Source: Acidovorax sp. sif1233
Lineage (GTDB): Bacteria > Pseudomonadota > Gammaproteobacteria > Burkholderiales > Burkholderiaceae_C
Length of the DNA: 64,000 nucleotides
Reading direction: 5' to 3'
Assembly (NCBI RefSeq): GCF_019218755.1
Contig: NZ_JAHUWZ010000005.1
Span: 248,001 to 312,000 of the forward strand
Of this stretch, positions 19,356 through 27,076 are shown piece after piece (positions within the stretch are counted from its first letter, which is position 1; each line of letters opens with the position of its first letter). The notes under the pieces were generated by a model. That model was not told where the DNA came from. It saw only the letters and a list, made by a program, of their open reading frames with translations, and made no database searches. The position numbers were made by a program, and so were the translations under genes.

Positions 19356-20315
19356 GCCCTTCTTGAGGGTGCAGTCGCCGGGGGCCGTGCGCACCCCCGT
19401 GCTCTCCCGCATCAGCGCCACGAAGCGCGCCGCGCCCAGGCCCAGCGGGCGCTCCTTGGACCACACCACGTCCACCCACAGCGCGGTGCCGTTGCTCAGG
19501 TTCTCGAAGGGCATTTCCACCAGGCGGCCGGCCTCGATGCGTGGCTGCACCAGCGCGCGGGGCTGCCAGCCCCAGCCCAGGCCCGCTTCGATCAGCCCCA
19601 GCGCGGCCAGGTGGTTGTCGGTGCGCCAGTGGTGCCGGGCAAACACAAAGCGGGGATCGGTCTGCGCCAGGTCGCGGCTGGCCACGACGATCTGGCGCGT
19701 GGTGGTCAGGTGCTCCTCGCGCAGCATGGCGCGCCCGGGGTCTTCGCCCCGCGCCTTCGCCGACGCCCGTGCGCCCTCCAGCACCGGATGCTCGGGGGCG
19801 ATCACGGCGACCAGCGTCTCGGTGCCCACCTCCTGGAAACCCTCGCGCCCGTCGATGCTGGGGCGCTCGAACACCAGCGCCAGCTGGGCGCGGCCGCCGT
19901 GCAGCAGCTCCAGCGCATCCACCTGCGGCGCGGCCAGCACCTCGACCTGGAGCAGCGGGTACTCCTGCGCCAGCGCGGCCAGGGGCCCGGTCCAGCGCGC
20001 CGCGAGCAGCTCGGGGGCGATGGCCAGCGTCAGCCGCTCCTCCAGCCCCTGGGTCAGCGCGAGCGCCTGGGCGTTGAGCTGCTGCAGCTGGCCCGCGAGC
20101 AGCCGGGCCTGGGGCTCCAGCGCACGCGCCGCCGCGGTGGGCCGGGGCTCGCGCCCGCTGCGGTCGAAAAGCTGCACGTCCAGCTCGGCCTCCAGATGGG
20201 CCATCGTCATGCTCACCGCCGAGGGCACCCGCGAGAGCGCGCGTGCCGCCGCCGAGAACGAGCCGTGGTCCAGCGCGGCCAGAAAGACCTGCACGCTGTC
20301 GGAACTGAAGGCCAT
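19344..20315 (-). CDS. LysR-family transcriptional regulator next to a PACE pump
   Basis: A 323-residue LysR-type regulator: N-terminal winged helix-turn-helix (FLAALDHGSFSAAARALSRV then AVSMTMAHLEAEL) and a C-terminal periplasmic-binding-like effector domain. It is divergent from the PACE efflux gene, separated by 76 bases holding a perfect 9-base inverted repeat. This arrangement matches the known AceR-AceI pairing, in which the regulator responds to the pump substrate. Its ligand here is unknown. Its stop codon lies inside a copy of the dispersed repeat. Confidence 0.92.
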   Translation of the reverse strand: MAFSSDSVQVFLAALDHGSFSAAARALSRVPSAVSMTMAHLEAELDVQLFDRSGREPRPTAAARALEPQARLLAGQLQQLNAQALALTQGLEERLTLAIAPELLAARWTGPLAALAQEYPLLQVEVLAAPQVDALELLHGGRAQLALVFERPSIDGREGFQEVGTETLVAVIAPEHPVLEGARASAKARGEDPGRAMLREEHLTTTRQIVVASRDLAQTDPRFVFARHHWRTDNHLAALGLIEAGLGWGWQPRALVQPRIEAGRLVEMPFENLSNGTALWVDVVWSKERPLGLGAARFVALMRESTGVRTAPGDCTLKKGSSA

Positions 20316-20353
20316 GGTGGTTCCTGATCTATCAATAAAACTGAAACAAGCTG

Positions 20354-20384
20354 ACTTTATATGTCAGATTGTTGAATATAAAGT
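20354..20384. promoter_or_regulatory. Operator candidate between LysR gene and PACE pump
   Basis: Perfect 9-base inverted repeat ACTTTATAT and ATATAAAGT with a 13-base spacer, in an AT-rich 76-base divergent promoter region. It lies 8 bases upstream of the pump ATG, so a bound protein would cover the promoter or ribosome-binding region. Its size and place fit the adjacent LysR regulator. Confidence 0.5.
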
Positions 20385-20391
20385 CCGGCCC

Positions 20392-20853
20392 ATGGACAAG
20401 AAACCTACTCTTTTTGGTCTGCAGGGCCTCAAGCGCCGCCTGATCTATGTGACCTTGTACGAACTGATCGCCATCGTGGCGGCGACGGCGGGGCTGGCCC
20501 TGCTGACGGGTCAGGGCGCGGGCCATTCGAGCGTGGTGGCCGTGGCGGCCTCGGTGATTGCCATCCTCTGGAACATCATCTTCAACTGGGCCTTCGAGCG
20601 CTGGGAAGCACGCCAGCCCGTGCGCGGCCGCAGCGTGGCGCGGCGCGTGGCGCATGCCATCGGTTTCGAGGGCGGACTGGTCTTCACGCTGGTGCCGCTG
20701 TTCGCGTGGTGGTTCGGCATCAGCCTGTGGCACGCGTTCGTGATGGACCTGGGGCTGATCGTGTTCTTCCTGTGCTACACCTTTGTCTTCAACTGGGTGT
20801 TCGACCATCTGTTCGGCCTGCCGGCCTCGGCCATGGAGCCCGTGGCTGCCTGA
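20392..20853 (+). CDS. PACE-family multidrug efflux transporter (AceI-like)
   Basis: A 153-residue inner-membrane pump of the proteobacterial antimicrobial compound efflux family, with two tandem transmembrane-pair domains and four helices. Family motifs are visible: RRLIYVTLYELIAI with the proton-linked glutamate (E24), WNIIFNWAFERWE, ARRVAHAIGFEGG, and FNWVFDHLFGLP. These pumps export biocides such as chlorhexidine and some natural diamines using the proton gradient. The ATG at 20392 begins exactly at the family N terminus. The LysR gene is divergent. Which substrate this copy exports cannot be read from sequence. Confidence 0.93.
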   Translation: MDKKPTLFGLQGLKRRLIYVTLYELIAIVAATAGLALLTGQGAGHSSVVAVAASVIAILWNIIFNWAFERWEARQPVRGRSVARRVAHAIGFEGGLVFTLVPLFAWWFGISLWHAFVMDLGLIVFFLCYTFVFNWVFDHLFGLPASAMEPVAA

Positions 20854-20868
20854 GGTTGCAAGGAATTT

Positions 20869-20938
20869 AGCTATTAAATTAATAGCTTTTGACGATTGGT
20901 GGATAGGCGCCAAAGGTCAATTTGACCTCAATTGACCT
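20869..20938 (+). repeat. Dispersed two-hairpin repeat, copy 5
   Basis: The best example of the first hairpin: AGCTATT-5-AATAGCT, perfect 7-base arms. The second stem is weak. It is followed by TCAATTTGACC and TCAATTGACC, a near-perfect tandem repeat. It lies between the converging PACE and response-regulator genes. Confidence 0.7.
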
Positions 20939-20967
20939 GATGGGTGCCGGCCTCGGATCAGCCGGTC

Positions 20968-21045
20968 GCCCTGGGCCCGTCGAAGGGCCGCTCGCAAGGA
21001 GCGCCCTGGCGTCGACAGGCTCCGCCCGGACGAATGGGGGCAGGC
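20968..21045. repeat. REP-like palindromic element with GTCGA cores
   Basis: CCCGTCGAAGGG and, about 40 bases on, GGCGTCGACAGGCTCCGCCCGGACG. This resembles the CTTCGACAGGCTCAG-type palindromes common in betaproteobacterial intergenic DNA. One copy only in this window, in a convergent gap, next to copy 5 of the other repeat. Confidence 0.45.
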
Positions 21046-21069
21046 GTGGCCCATCCGGAAAATCCGGAC

Positions 21070-21981
21070 TCAGACCTGCAGCAACTGCCCCGCAATGGCC
21101 GCGGCGGCGGTGCGCGTTTCCACCCCCAGCTTTTCAAAAATGTGCTCCAGGTGCTTGTTCACCGTGCGCGGGCTCATGCCCAGGATGTCGGCGATGTCGC
21201 GGTTGGTCTTGCCCTTGCTCAGCCAGGACAGCACCTCGGTCTCGCGCGGGGTCAGCGCCACCTGCTGCAGGTGGCGCGGCGCGGCGGCCTCGGGCTGCGC
21301 GTGGCTGAGCAGCAGCATGGATTCGGCCAGGCCGCTGGCGCCCATGTGCCGAGCCAGCAGCTGCCGGCCATCGGCCAGGGGCAGGGTTTGCGCGCCCTCC
21401 CGGCGCGCCTGCACCAGCCAGGCGGCTGCGCGTTCGGCCGGTGCCTCCTCACGGGCGAAAGCCGTCTCCAGCCAGCGCGTGGCCTGCGGTGAGCGCCAGG
21501 CCACGCGGCCCTGGCCGTCGAGCACCACCACGCCGAGCCCGGCCACGTCCACCGCCTCGCGCGCCAGCCGCGTGGCCTGGGCGTTGCGCATATGCGTGGC
21601 CAGCCGGGCCAGCACCTCGGGGATGCGCAGGGGCTTGACCACGTAGTCCACGCCGCCGCTGGCAAAGCCCTGCAGGATCTGTTCGGTGTCCGACAAGCCC
21701 GTCATGAACACCACGGGCACATGCGACCAGGGCGGGGTGGCCTTGAGCTGGCGGCACAGCGCAAAGCCGTCCATGCCGGGCATCACCGCGTCCAGCAGCA
21801 CGCCGTCGGGCACGGTGAGGTCAAAGCGCTGCAGGGCTTCTTCGGCATCGCGCGCGGCCAGCACGGCGTAGCCTTCGGCGGCCAGTGCATCGCACAGCAT
21901 GCGCAGGGTGTCGAGCGCGTCGTCCACCACCAGGATCACGCGCTGGCTGATCTGTGGGGCGGCGTCGGGTTGGTCGTTCAT
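21070..21981 (-). CDS. LuxR/NarL-type response regulator
   Basis: A 303-residue two-component regulator. Residues about 15-130 are a receiver domain (VILVVDDALDTL; phosphoacceptor D64 in VLLDAVMPGMDGF; conserved lysine in VVKPLRIPE). A middle segment of about 90 residues resembles a small PAS-like domain (AGLGVVVLDGQGRVAWRSP). The last 65 residues are a LuxR-type helix-turn-helix (LTPRETEVLSWLSKGKTNRD and TVNKHLEHIFEKLGV). Its ATG overlaps the stop of the kinase gene (ATGA), so the two are made together and form a cognate pair. The likely target is the divergent urt/fmd operon. Confidence 0.93.
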   Translation of the reverse strand: MNDQPDAAPQISQRVILVVDDALDTLRMLCDALAAEGYAVLAARDAEEALQRFDLTVPDGVLLDAVMPGMDGFALCRQLKATPPWSHVPVVFMTGLSDTEQILQGFASGGVDYVVKPLRIPEVLARLATHMRNAQATRLAREAVDVAGLGVVVLDGQGRVAWRSPQATRWLETAFAREEAPAERAAAWLVQARREGAQTLPLADGRQLLARHMGASGLAESMLLLSHAQPEAAAPRHLQQVALTPRETEVLSWLSKGKTNRDIADILGMSPRTVNKHLEHIFEKLGVETRTAAAAIAGQLLQV

Positions 21982-24900
21982 GGGGTTCCCTCTTCGGGCT
22001 CGCGCAGGTGGCGTGCCAGGGTTTCGAAGTCAAAGCGGTCGGCGCTGGCCTGCAGCAGCGCCAGCGTGGCGGCGTGGCCCGGCAGGTCGCCGCGTGCGCG
22101 CCGCAGCCGCTCGCGCAGCGCGGCGGCCTGGCCGGAGCGTGCCAGGCGGGTGAGGTCTTCGCGCAGCTCTTCGGGCAGGGTGGCCAGGGTGTCGTCCGGG
22201 TTGGCGGGGCCTGCGGCGGGATCCGGGCCGGGCGCCAGCGGGGTGTTGTCGCGCACCCATTCCAGCTGCAGCGCGTGCTCCAGCGCCTGCAGCAGTTCGG
22301 ATTCGATCACGGGCTTGCCCACGAAGCCTTGGCACTGCTGGGCGGCCAGGCGCGTCGCTTCATGTTCAAACAGGTTGGCCGATACGAACACGACGGGCAG
22401 CTCGGCCGCGGGGCGCAGCGCGCGCAGCAGGGCAGCGGTCTGCCAGCCGTCCAGGTCGTCCATGGTGATATCGAGCAGCACCAGGTCGGGCGGTGTCTGG
22501 CGCACGATCTCCAGGCATTCGCGGCCGCTGGCGGCCTCGCGCACATCAAAGCCCAGGGGCACCAGCAGGCCGGCCAGCAGCTGGCGCTGCAGGGGCTGGT
22601 CGTCCACCACCAGCAGCGTGCGCCGGGGTGCCAGGTAGCCGATCACCGGGCGCAGCGTGGCGCGGCTGGGCGGGGTCCAGGCCGGGTCCACCGCAATGCC
22701 GGGCAGGTACAGCCGCACGGTGAAGGTGCTGCCCTGGCCCGGGGTGCTGGTCAGTGTGAGCTGGCCACCCATCAGCTCGGCAAGCAGGTGCGTGATGGTC
22801 AGCCCCAGGCCCGTGCCCGCCTCGCTGGCCCGGCGCCCCGCGCTGCCGCGTTCAAACGGCACAAAGATGCGCTCCAGGTCTTGCGGCTCGATGCCGATGC
22901 CGGTGTCGATCACTTCAATGCGCGAGACATGCTGGCGAAAGTCCATGCGCAGCCGCACTTCGCCGCGCTCGGTAAACCGCACCGCGTTGGACAGCAGGTT
23001 GATGAGGATCTGCCGCAGGCGCTTGGCGTCGGCCCGAATCCAGCCGGGCATGGTGCCCAGTGTCTCCACCACAAAGTGGAGGCCCTTGGCCTCGGCCTGC
23101 GGGCGCAGCATGGCTTCGATGTTCTCGATCAGGTCGGGCAGCGGCAGCGGGGCCATGTCCAGCCGCAGGCGCCCGGCCTCGATGCGCGCCAGCTCCAGCG
23201 ACCCGTCAATGAGCGCGTGCATGTGCTGGCCGCTGTGCTGCATGGTGGACAGCGTCTCGCGCATCCAGCCTTCGGTGTGCGGGTTCTTGAGCAGGATCTG
23301 CGTGTAGCCCAGGATGCTGTTGAGGGGGGAACGCAGCTCGTGCGTCATGCCCGCCACGTAGCGTGTCTTGGCCTGGTTGGCCGACTCGGCCTGGTCCTTG
23401 GCGGCCTGCAGTTCGGCGTCGGTGCGCTTGTGGGCCTCGATCTCCTGCAGCAGCAGCTGCGTCTGCCGCTCTGATTCATCTTGCGCCATGCGTCGGCTGT
23501 CAGTGCTCAGCACCACCCACCACGCGCACACGGCCGCCAGCAGCGCCAGCAACGCAAACACCTTGAGGAACGGCATCCGCAGCACCTGCTCGGGCGCAGG
23601 GGTTTGCAGGCTCTCTTGCACATACACCACGCCCACCAGAAACGCCATCACCGCGCACAGCGACACCACGACCATGAGGTACTGTCCGAGGCGAAAGTTC
23701 ACCTTGATGGCCCAGCGCTGCGGCAGCAGGGCCATCACCACGCCGCGCAACTGGTCGGCCGCGCGCGAGCCGGTCTTGCAACGGTCGTGGCAGCGGGACT
23801 CCAGCGAGCAGCACAGCGAACAAATGGGCGCGGCATAGGCCGGGCAGCGCGCCATGTCTTCGGACTCGAACTGGTTCTCGCACACGGCGCAGCGCACGAT
23901 CTCGCCGGGGCGCCACTCGTTGCCCGGCGCGCGCGCCAGGTAGTAGCGGCCCTGCGTCAGCCAGGCCAGCAGCGGCGCCAGCGCCATCGACAGCACCAGC
24001 GCGATGAAGGGCGAAAACGCGGCCGCCTCTTCGCCCAGCAGCCCCGCATAGGCGCCGCAGGCCACCGTGGCCGCCAGCACCATGGCGCCCAGCCCCACGG
24101 GGTTGAAGTCGTACAGGTGCGCGCGCCGAAACTCGATGCCCTTGGGGGAGAGCCCGAGCGGCTTGTTGATGACGAGGTCGGCCACCAGCGCGCCCACCCA
24201 GGCGATGGCCACGTTGCTGTACACGGCCAGCACCTTCTCCAGCGCTCCAAAAACCCCGAGCGTCATCAGCAGCGTGGCAATCAACACGTTGAACACCAGC
24301 CACACCACGCGCCCCGGATGGCTGCGGGTGACGCGCGCGAAAAAGTTGGACCATGCCAGCGAGCCCGCGTACGCGTTGGTGAGGTTGATCTTGATCTGCG
24401 ACACCACCACGAACACCACCGTCACCGCCACGGCCAGCCCGGGCAGGCCCAGCGCCTGCATGACCTGGTGAAAGCCTGCGAGGAACATCTGCGTGGGCTC
24501 GGCGGCGCGCTGGGCGCCCACCTCGAACTGCAGCGCGGCAAACGCCAGAAAGGCCCCGCCCGCCATCTTGAGCATGCCCATGACGATCCATCCGGGGCCT
24601 GCCACCAGCACCGCGCCCCACCAGCGCAGGCGGTTGGCGGGCGTGCGCTCGGGCAGAAAGCGTAGAAAGTCCACCTGCTCGCCAATCTGCACCACCAGCG
24701 AAAAGATCACCGCGGCCGCTGCACCAAACATGAGCGGGTCGAACTGGCTGCTGCCGCTCTTGAGGCCCGAAAGCCCCGCAAAGTCGCGGTACAGCTGCGG
24801 CTGGGCCAGTGCAATCCACACAAAGGGCAGCAGCAGCAGGAACAGCCACAGCGGCTGCGTCCACGCCTGCAGGCGCGATATGAGGGTGATGCCGCGCATG

Positions 24901-25418
24901 GCCAGCGGCAGGACCACCAGCGACGACGCGATGTAGCACCACTCCAGCGGCCAGTCCACCACCATCTGCAGCGCCAGCGCCATGATGGCCGCCTCCAGCG
25001 CAAAGAAGATGAAGGTGAACACCGCGTAGATCAGCGACGTGATGGTGGAGCCCAGGTAGCCAAAGCCCGCGCCGCGCGTGAGCAGGTCCATGTCCAGGCC
25101 GTAGCGCGCGGCGTAGTAGGCAATGGGCAGGCCCGTCAGAAAGATCAGCAACCCCACGGTGAGGATCGCCCACATGGCGTTGCTGAAGCCGTAGTTCAGC
25201 GCAATCGCACCACCAATGGCCTCCAGCGCCAGGAACGACAGCGACCCAAATGCGGTGTTCGCCACGCGGAATTCGCTCCAGCGCCGAAAGCTCTTGGGCG
25301 TGTAGCGCAGCGCGTAGTCCTCCATGGTCTCGTCGGCCACCCACGCGTTGTATTCGCGCCGGAACCGGAAGATGGTCTGCGGCGCGCTCTGGGCGTTGGG
25401 TGGGAGCGGTGGGGCCAT
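21978..25418 (-). CDS. Hybrid sensor kinase fused to an NCS1-type permease
   Basis: A 1,146-residue membrane protein. Residues about 40-490 form a complete-looking NCS1 nucleobase:cation-symporter-like domain of about twelve helices. Residues 510-547 hold eight cysteines in CXXC-like groups (C510, C513, C525, C533, C536, C537, C543, C547), a probable metal-binding module. Two further helices (about 578-600 and 620-638) and a coiled stretch lead to the kinase: phosphoacceptor H693 in MTHELRSPLNSILGY, N-box LINLLSNAVRF (about 805-815), and ATP-lid motifs DTGIGI and GTGLGL. A receiver domain follows (DDQPLQRQ, phosphoacceptor D983), then an unassigned tail. It parallels transporter-linked kinases such as CbrA, but with an NCS1 rather than an SSS module. 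It is coupled to the response-regulator gene and divergent from the amide operon. Confidence 0.92.
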   Translation of the reverse strand: MAPPLPPNAQSAPQTIFRFRREYNAWVADETMEDYALRYTPKSFRRWSEFRVANTAFGSLSFLALEAIGGAIALNYGFSNAMWAILTVGLLIFLTGLPIAYYAARYGLDMDLLTRGAGFGYLGSTITSLIYAVFTFIFFALEAAIMALALQMVVDWPLEWCYIASSLVVLPLAMRGITLISRLQAWTQPLWLFLLLLPFVWIALAQPQLYRDFAGLSGLKSGSSQFDPLMFGAAAAVIFSLVVQIGEQVDFLRFLPERTPANRLRWWGAVLVAGPGWIVMGMLKMAGGAFLAFAALQFEVGAQRAAEPTQMFLAGFHQVMQALGLPGLAVAVTVVFVVVSQIKINLTNAYAGSLAWSNFFARVTRSHPGRVVWLVFNVLIATLLMTLGVFGALEKVLAVYSNVAIAWVGALVADLVINKPLGLSPKGIEFRRAHLYDFNPVGLGAMVLAATVACGAYAGLLGEEAAAFSPFIALVLSMALAPLLAWLTQGRYYLARAPGNEWRPGEIVRCAVCENQFESEDMARCPAYAAPICSLCCSLESRCHDRCKTGSRAADQLRGVVMALLPQRWAIKVNFRLGQYLMVVVSLCAVMAFLVGVVYVQESLQTPAPEQVLRMPFLKVFALLALLAAVCAWWVVLSTDSRRMAQDESERQTQLLLQEIEAHKRTDAELQAAKDQAESANQAKTRYVAGMTHELRSPLNSILGYTQILLKNPHTEGWMRETLSTMQHSGQHMHALIDGSLELARIEAGRLRLDMAPLPLPDLIENIEAMLRPQAEAKGLHFVVETLGTMPGWIRADAKRLRQILINLLSNAVRFTERGEVRLRMDFRQHVSRIEVIDTGIGIEPQDLERIFVPFERGSAGRRASEAGTGLGLTITHLLAELMGGQLTLTSTPGQGSTFTVRLYLPGIAVDPAWTPPSRATLRPVIGYLAPRRTLLVVDDQPLQRQLLAGLLVPLGFDVREAASGRECLEIVRQTPPDLVLLDITMDDLDGWQTAALLRALRPAAELPVVFVSANLFEHEATRLAAQQCQGFVGKPVIESELLQALEHALQLEWVRDNTPLAPGPDPAAGPANPDDTLATLPEELREDLTRLARSGQAAALRERLRRARGDLPGHAATLALLQASADRFDFETLARHLREPEEGTP

Positions 25419-25511
25419 GCGCAGGCTTCAAGCAAGAAGCGTTCTAGGCGTGCACCGCGTTGGGGCGCTGCACGGGTGCGCGGGGCCATGCGCAGGGTGC
25501 GCACCGGGGTG

Positions 25512-25543
25512 CGTAGGCAGCCCTACGTTAATTGACGTATGGG
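25512..25543. promoter_or_regulatory. Operator candidate between the sensor kinase and the urea/amide operon
   Basis: Two overlapping palindromes, CGTAGG-4-CCTACG (25512-25527) and TACGT-6-ACGTA (25524-25539), lie between the divergent genes, 110 bases upstream of urtA. The TACGT half-sites are of the kind bound by NarL/LuxR-type response regulators, so the adjacent regulator is the first candidate. Confidence 0.45.
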
Positions 25544-25652
25544 CGCATGCAAGGGTTGTCCCTAACCTTCATTCCACAGCGCAAACAAACCGCTTTGGTC
25601 CCGTCCCTTCCTTCCTTCATTCATTCACACCGATCTCGCAAGGAGCGCCTTC

Positions 25653-26918
25653 ATGAGCCACCCCTCCGACCCCCGCTTCAGTGACTCCGTCCAGGCCGAA
25701 CCCGGCCGCCGTCGCATCCTGCAGGCGCTGGGCGCCGCGTCGGTAGCGGGCCTGCCCGCCTGGTCTTTTGGCCAGCCCACGGCGCAGGTCAATACCACCA
25801 AGCTGGCCATCACCGACACCGAAGTCACCGTGGGCCAGTTGCACTCGGCCACCGGCACCATGGCGATTTCCGAAACGGGCTCCATCCAGGCCGAGCAGCT
25901 GGCCATTGACCAGATCAACGCCATGGGCGGTGTGCTGGGCCGCAAGATCAAGGTGATCAAGGAAGACGGCGCCTCCGACTGGCCCACGTTTGCCGAGAAG
26001 TCCAAGAAGCTGCTCATCAACGACCGCTGCGCCGCCGTGTTTGGCTGCTGGACCAGTGCCTCGCGCAAGGCCGTGCTGCCGGTGTTCGAAAAGGAAAACG
26101 GCCTGCTCTACTACCCCACGTTCTATGAAGGCCTGGAGCAGTCCAAGAATGTGATCTACACCGGCCAGGAAGCCACGCAGCAGATCCTGTACAGCCTGGA
26201 ATGGGCCAAGACCGAGAAGAAGGCCAAGAGCTTCTTCCTGATTGGCTCCGACTACATCTGGCCCCGCACCTCCATGAAGATTGCGCGCAAGCACATCGAG
26301 AACTTCCAGAAGGGCAAGGTCGTGGGCGAGGAGTACTACCCGCTGGGCAGCACCAACTTCGGCTCGCTCATGAACAAGATCAAGGTGCAAAAGCCCGACT
26401 GCCTGTTTGTGGCGGTGGTGGGTGGCTCCAACGTGGCGTTCTACAAGGCGCTCAAGGCCGCGGGCATCACGGGTGACAAGCAGCTGCTCGTCACGCTGTC
26501 GGTCACCGAGGACGAAATGACCGGGGTGGGCGGCGAGAACTTCGCGGGCTTCTATTCGTCGATGAAGTACTTCCAGTCGCTCGACAACGAAAACAACAAG
26601 AAGTTTGTGACCGCCTTCAAGGCCAAGTACGGCAAGGAGGCCGTGATTGGCGACGTGACCCAGGCGGGTTACCTGGGCCCCTGGCTGTGGAAGGCGGCGG
26701 TCGAAAAAGCCAAGAGCTTTGACGTGGACAAGGTGGTGGCCGCATCGCCCGGCATTGAACTGACCACCGCGCCGGAGGGCTATGTGAAGGTGGACGCCAA
26801 CCACCACCTGTGGAGCAAGTCGCGCATCGCCATGGGCATGCCGGACGCGTCGTTCAAGGTGGTGTCCGAGTCGCCCGCGCTGATCAAGCCGGATCCGTTC
26901 CCCAAAGGGTATCAATAA
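25653..26918 (+). CDS. urtA: Urea/short-chain amide ABC transporter substrate-binding protein
   Basis: Periplasmic receptor of the UrtA/FmdD type that delivers urea or small amides to the UrtBCDE-type permease. The 421-residue product has a twin-arginine-like N terminus (GRRRILQALGAASVAGLPAW), so export may go through Tat. The mature part is a type I periplasmic-binding fold, with the UrtA-typical stretch VGQLHSATGTMAISE and FGCWTSASRKAVLPVFE. Good ribosome-binding site AAGGAG before the ATG at 25653. It heads an eight-gene cluster through amiE, with the sensor kinase divergent. The presence of two amidases downstream suggests amides such as formamide or acetamide are carried as well as, or instead of, urea. 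Confidence 0.93.
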   Translation: MSHPSDPRFSDSVQAEPGRRRILQALGAASVAGLPAWSFGQPTAQVNTTKLAITDTEVTVGQLHSATGTMAISETGSIQAEQLAIDQINAMGGVLGRKIKVIKEDGASDWPTFAEKSKKLLINDRCAAVFGCWTSASRKAVLPVFEKENGLLYYPTFYEGLEQSKNVIYTGQEATQQILYSLEWAKTEKKAKSFFLIGSDYIWPRTSMKIARKHIENFQKGKVVGEEYYPLGSTNFGSLMNKIKVQKPDCLFVAVVGGSNVAFYKALKAAGITGDKQLLVTLSVTEDEMTGVGGENFAGFYSSMKYFQSLDNENNKKFVTAFKAKYGKEAVIGDVTQAGYLGPWLWKAAVEKAKSFDVDKVVAASPGIELTTAPEGYVKVDANHHLWSKSRIAMGMPDASFKVVSESPALIKPDPFPKGYQ

Positions 26919-26920
26919 AC

Positions 26921-27010
26921 ACCCCCTGAGGCGCTTCGCGCCTTCCCCCTCTCTCGCTGCGCGGGAGGGGGACGACACCCTCGGTGCGGGGCGGCCCTTC
27001 CTCGGTGTCC
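26921..27010 (+). repeat. GC-rich intergenic repeat, copy A
   Basis: ACCCCCTGAGGCGCTTCGCG, then CCTTCCCCCTCTCTCGCTG and GCGGGAGGGGG, which folds into long GC-rich hairpins, ending in GGGGCGGCCCTTCC. A second copy with the same order of blocks lies at 30744-30850, also inside this operon. Confidence 0.6.
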
Positions 27011-27076
27011 CTCGCAAGAGGCCGCCCCATGGCACCGCTGTTCGTTTTCCAACGCTGCCCACGCAGGAGCTGCAAC

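Noticed and set aside
26984..27076. Longer start for urtB
   Set aside because: The extra codons come from the GC-rich intergenic repeat; the ATG at 27077 has a good ribosome-binding site and begins the first helix.
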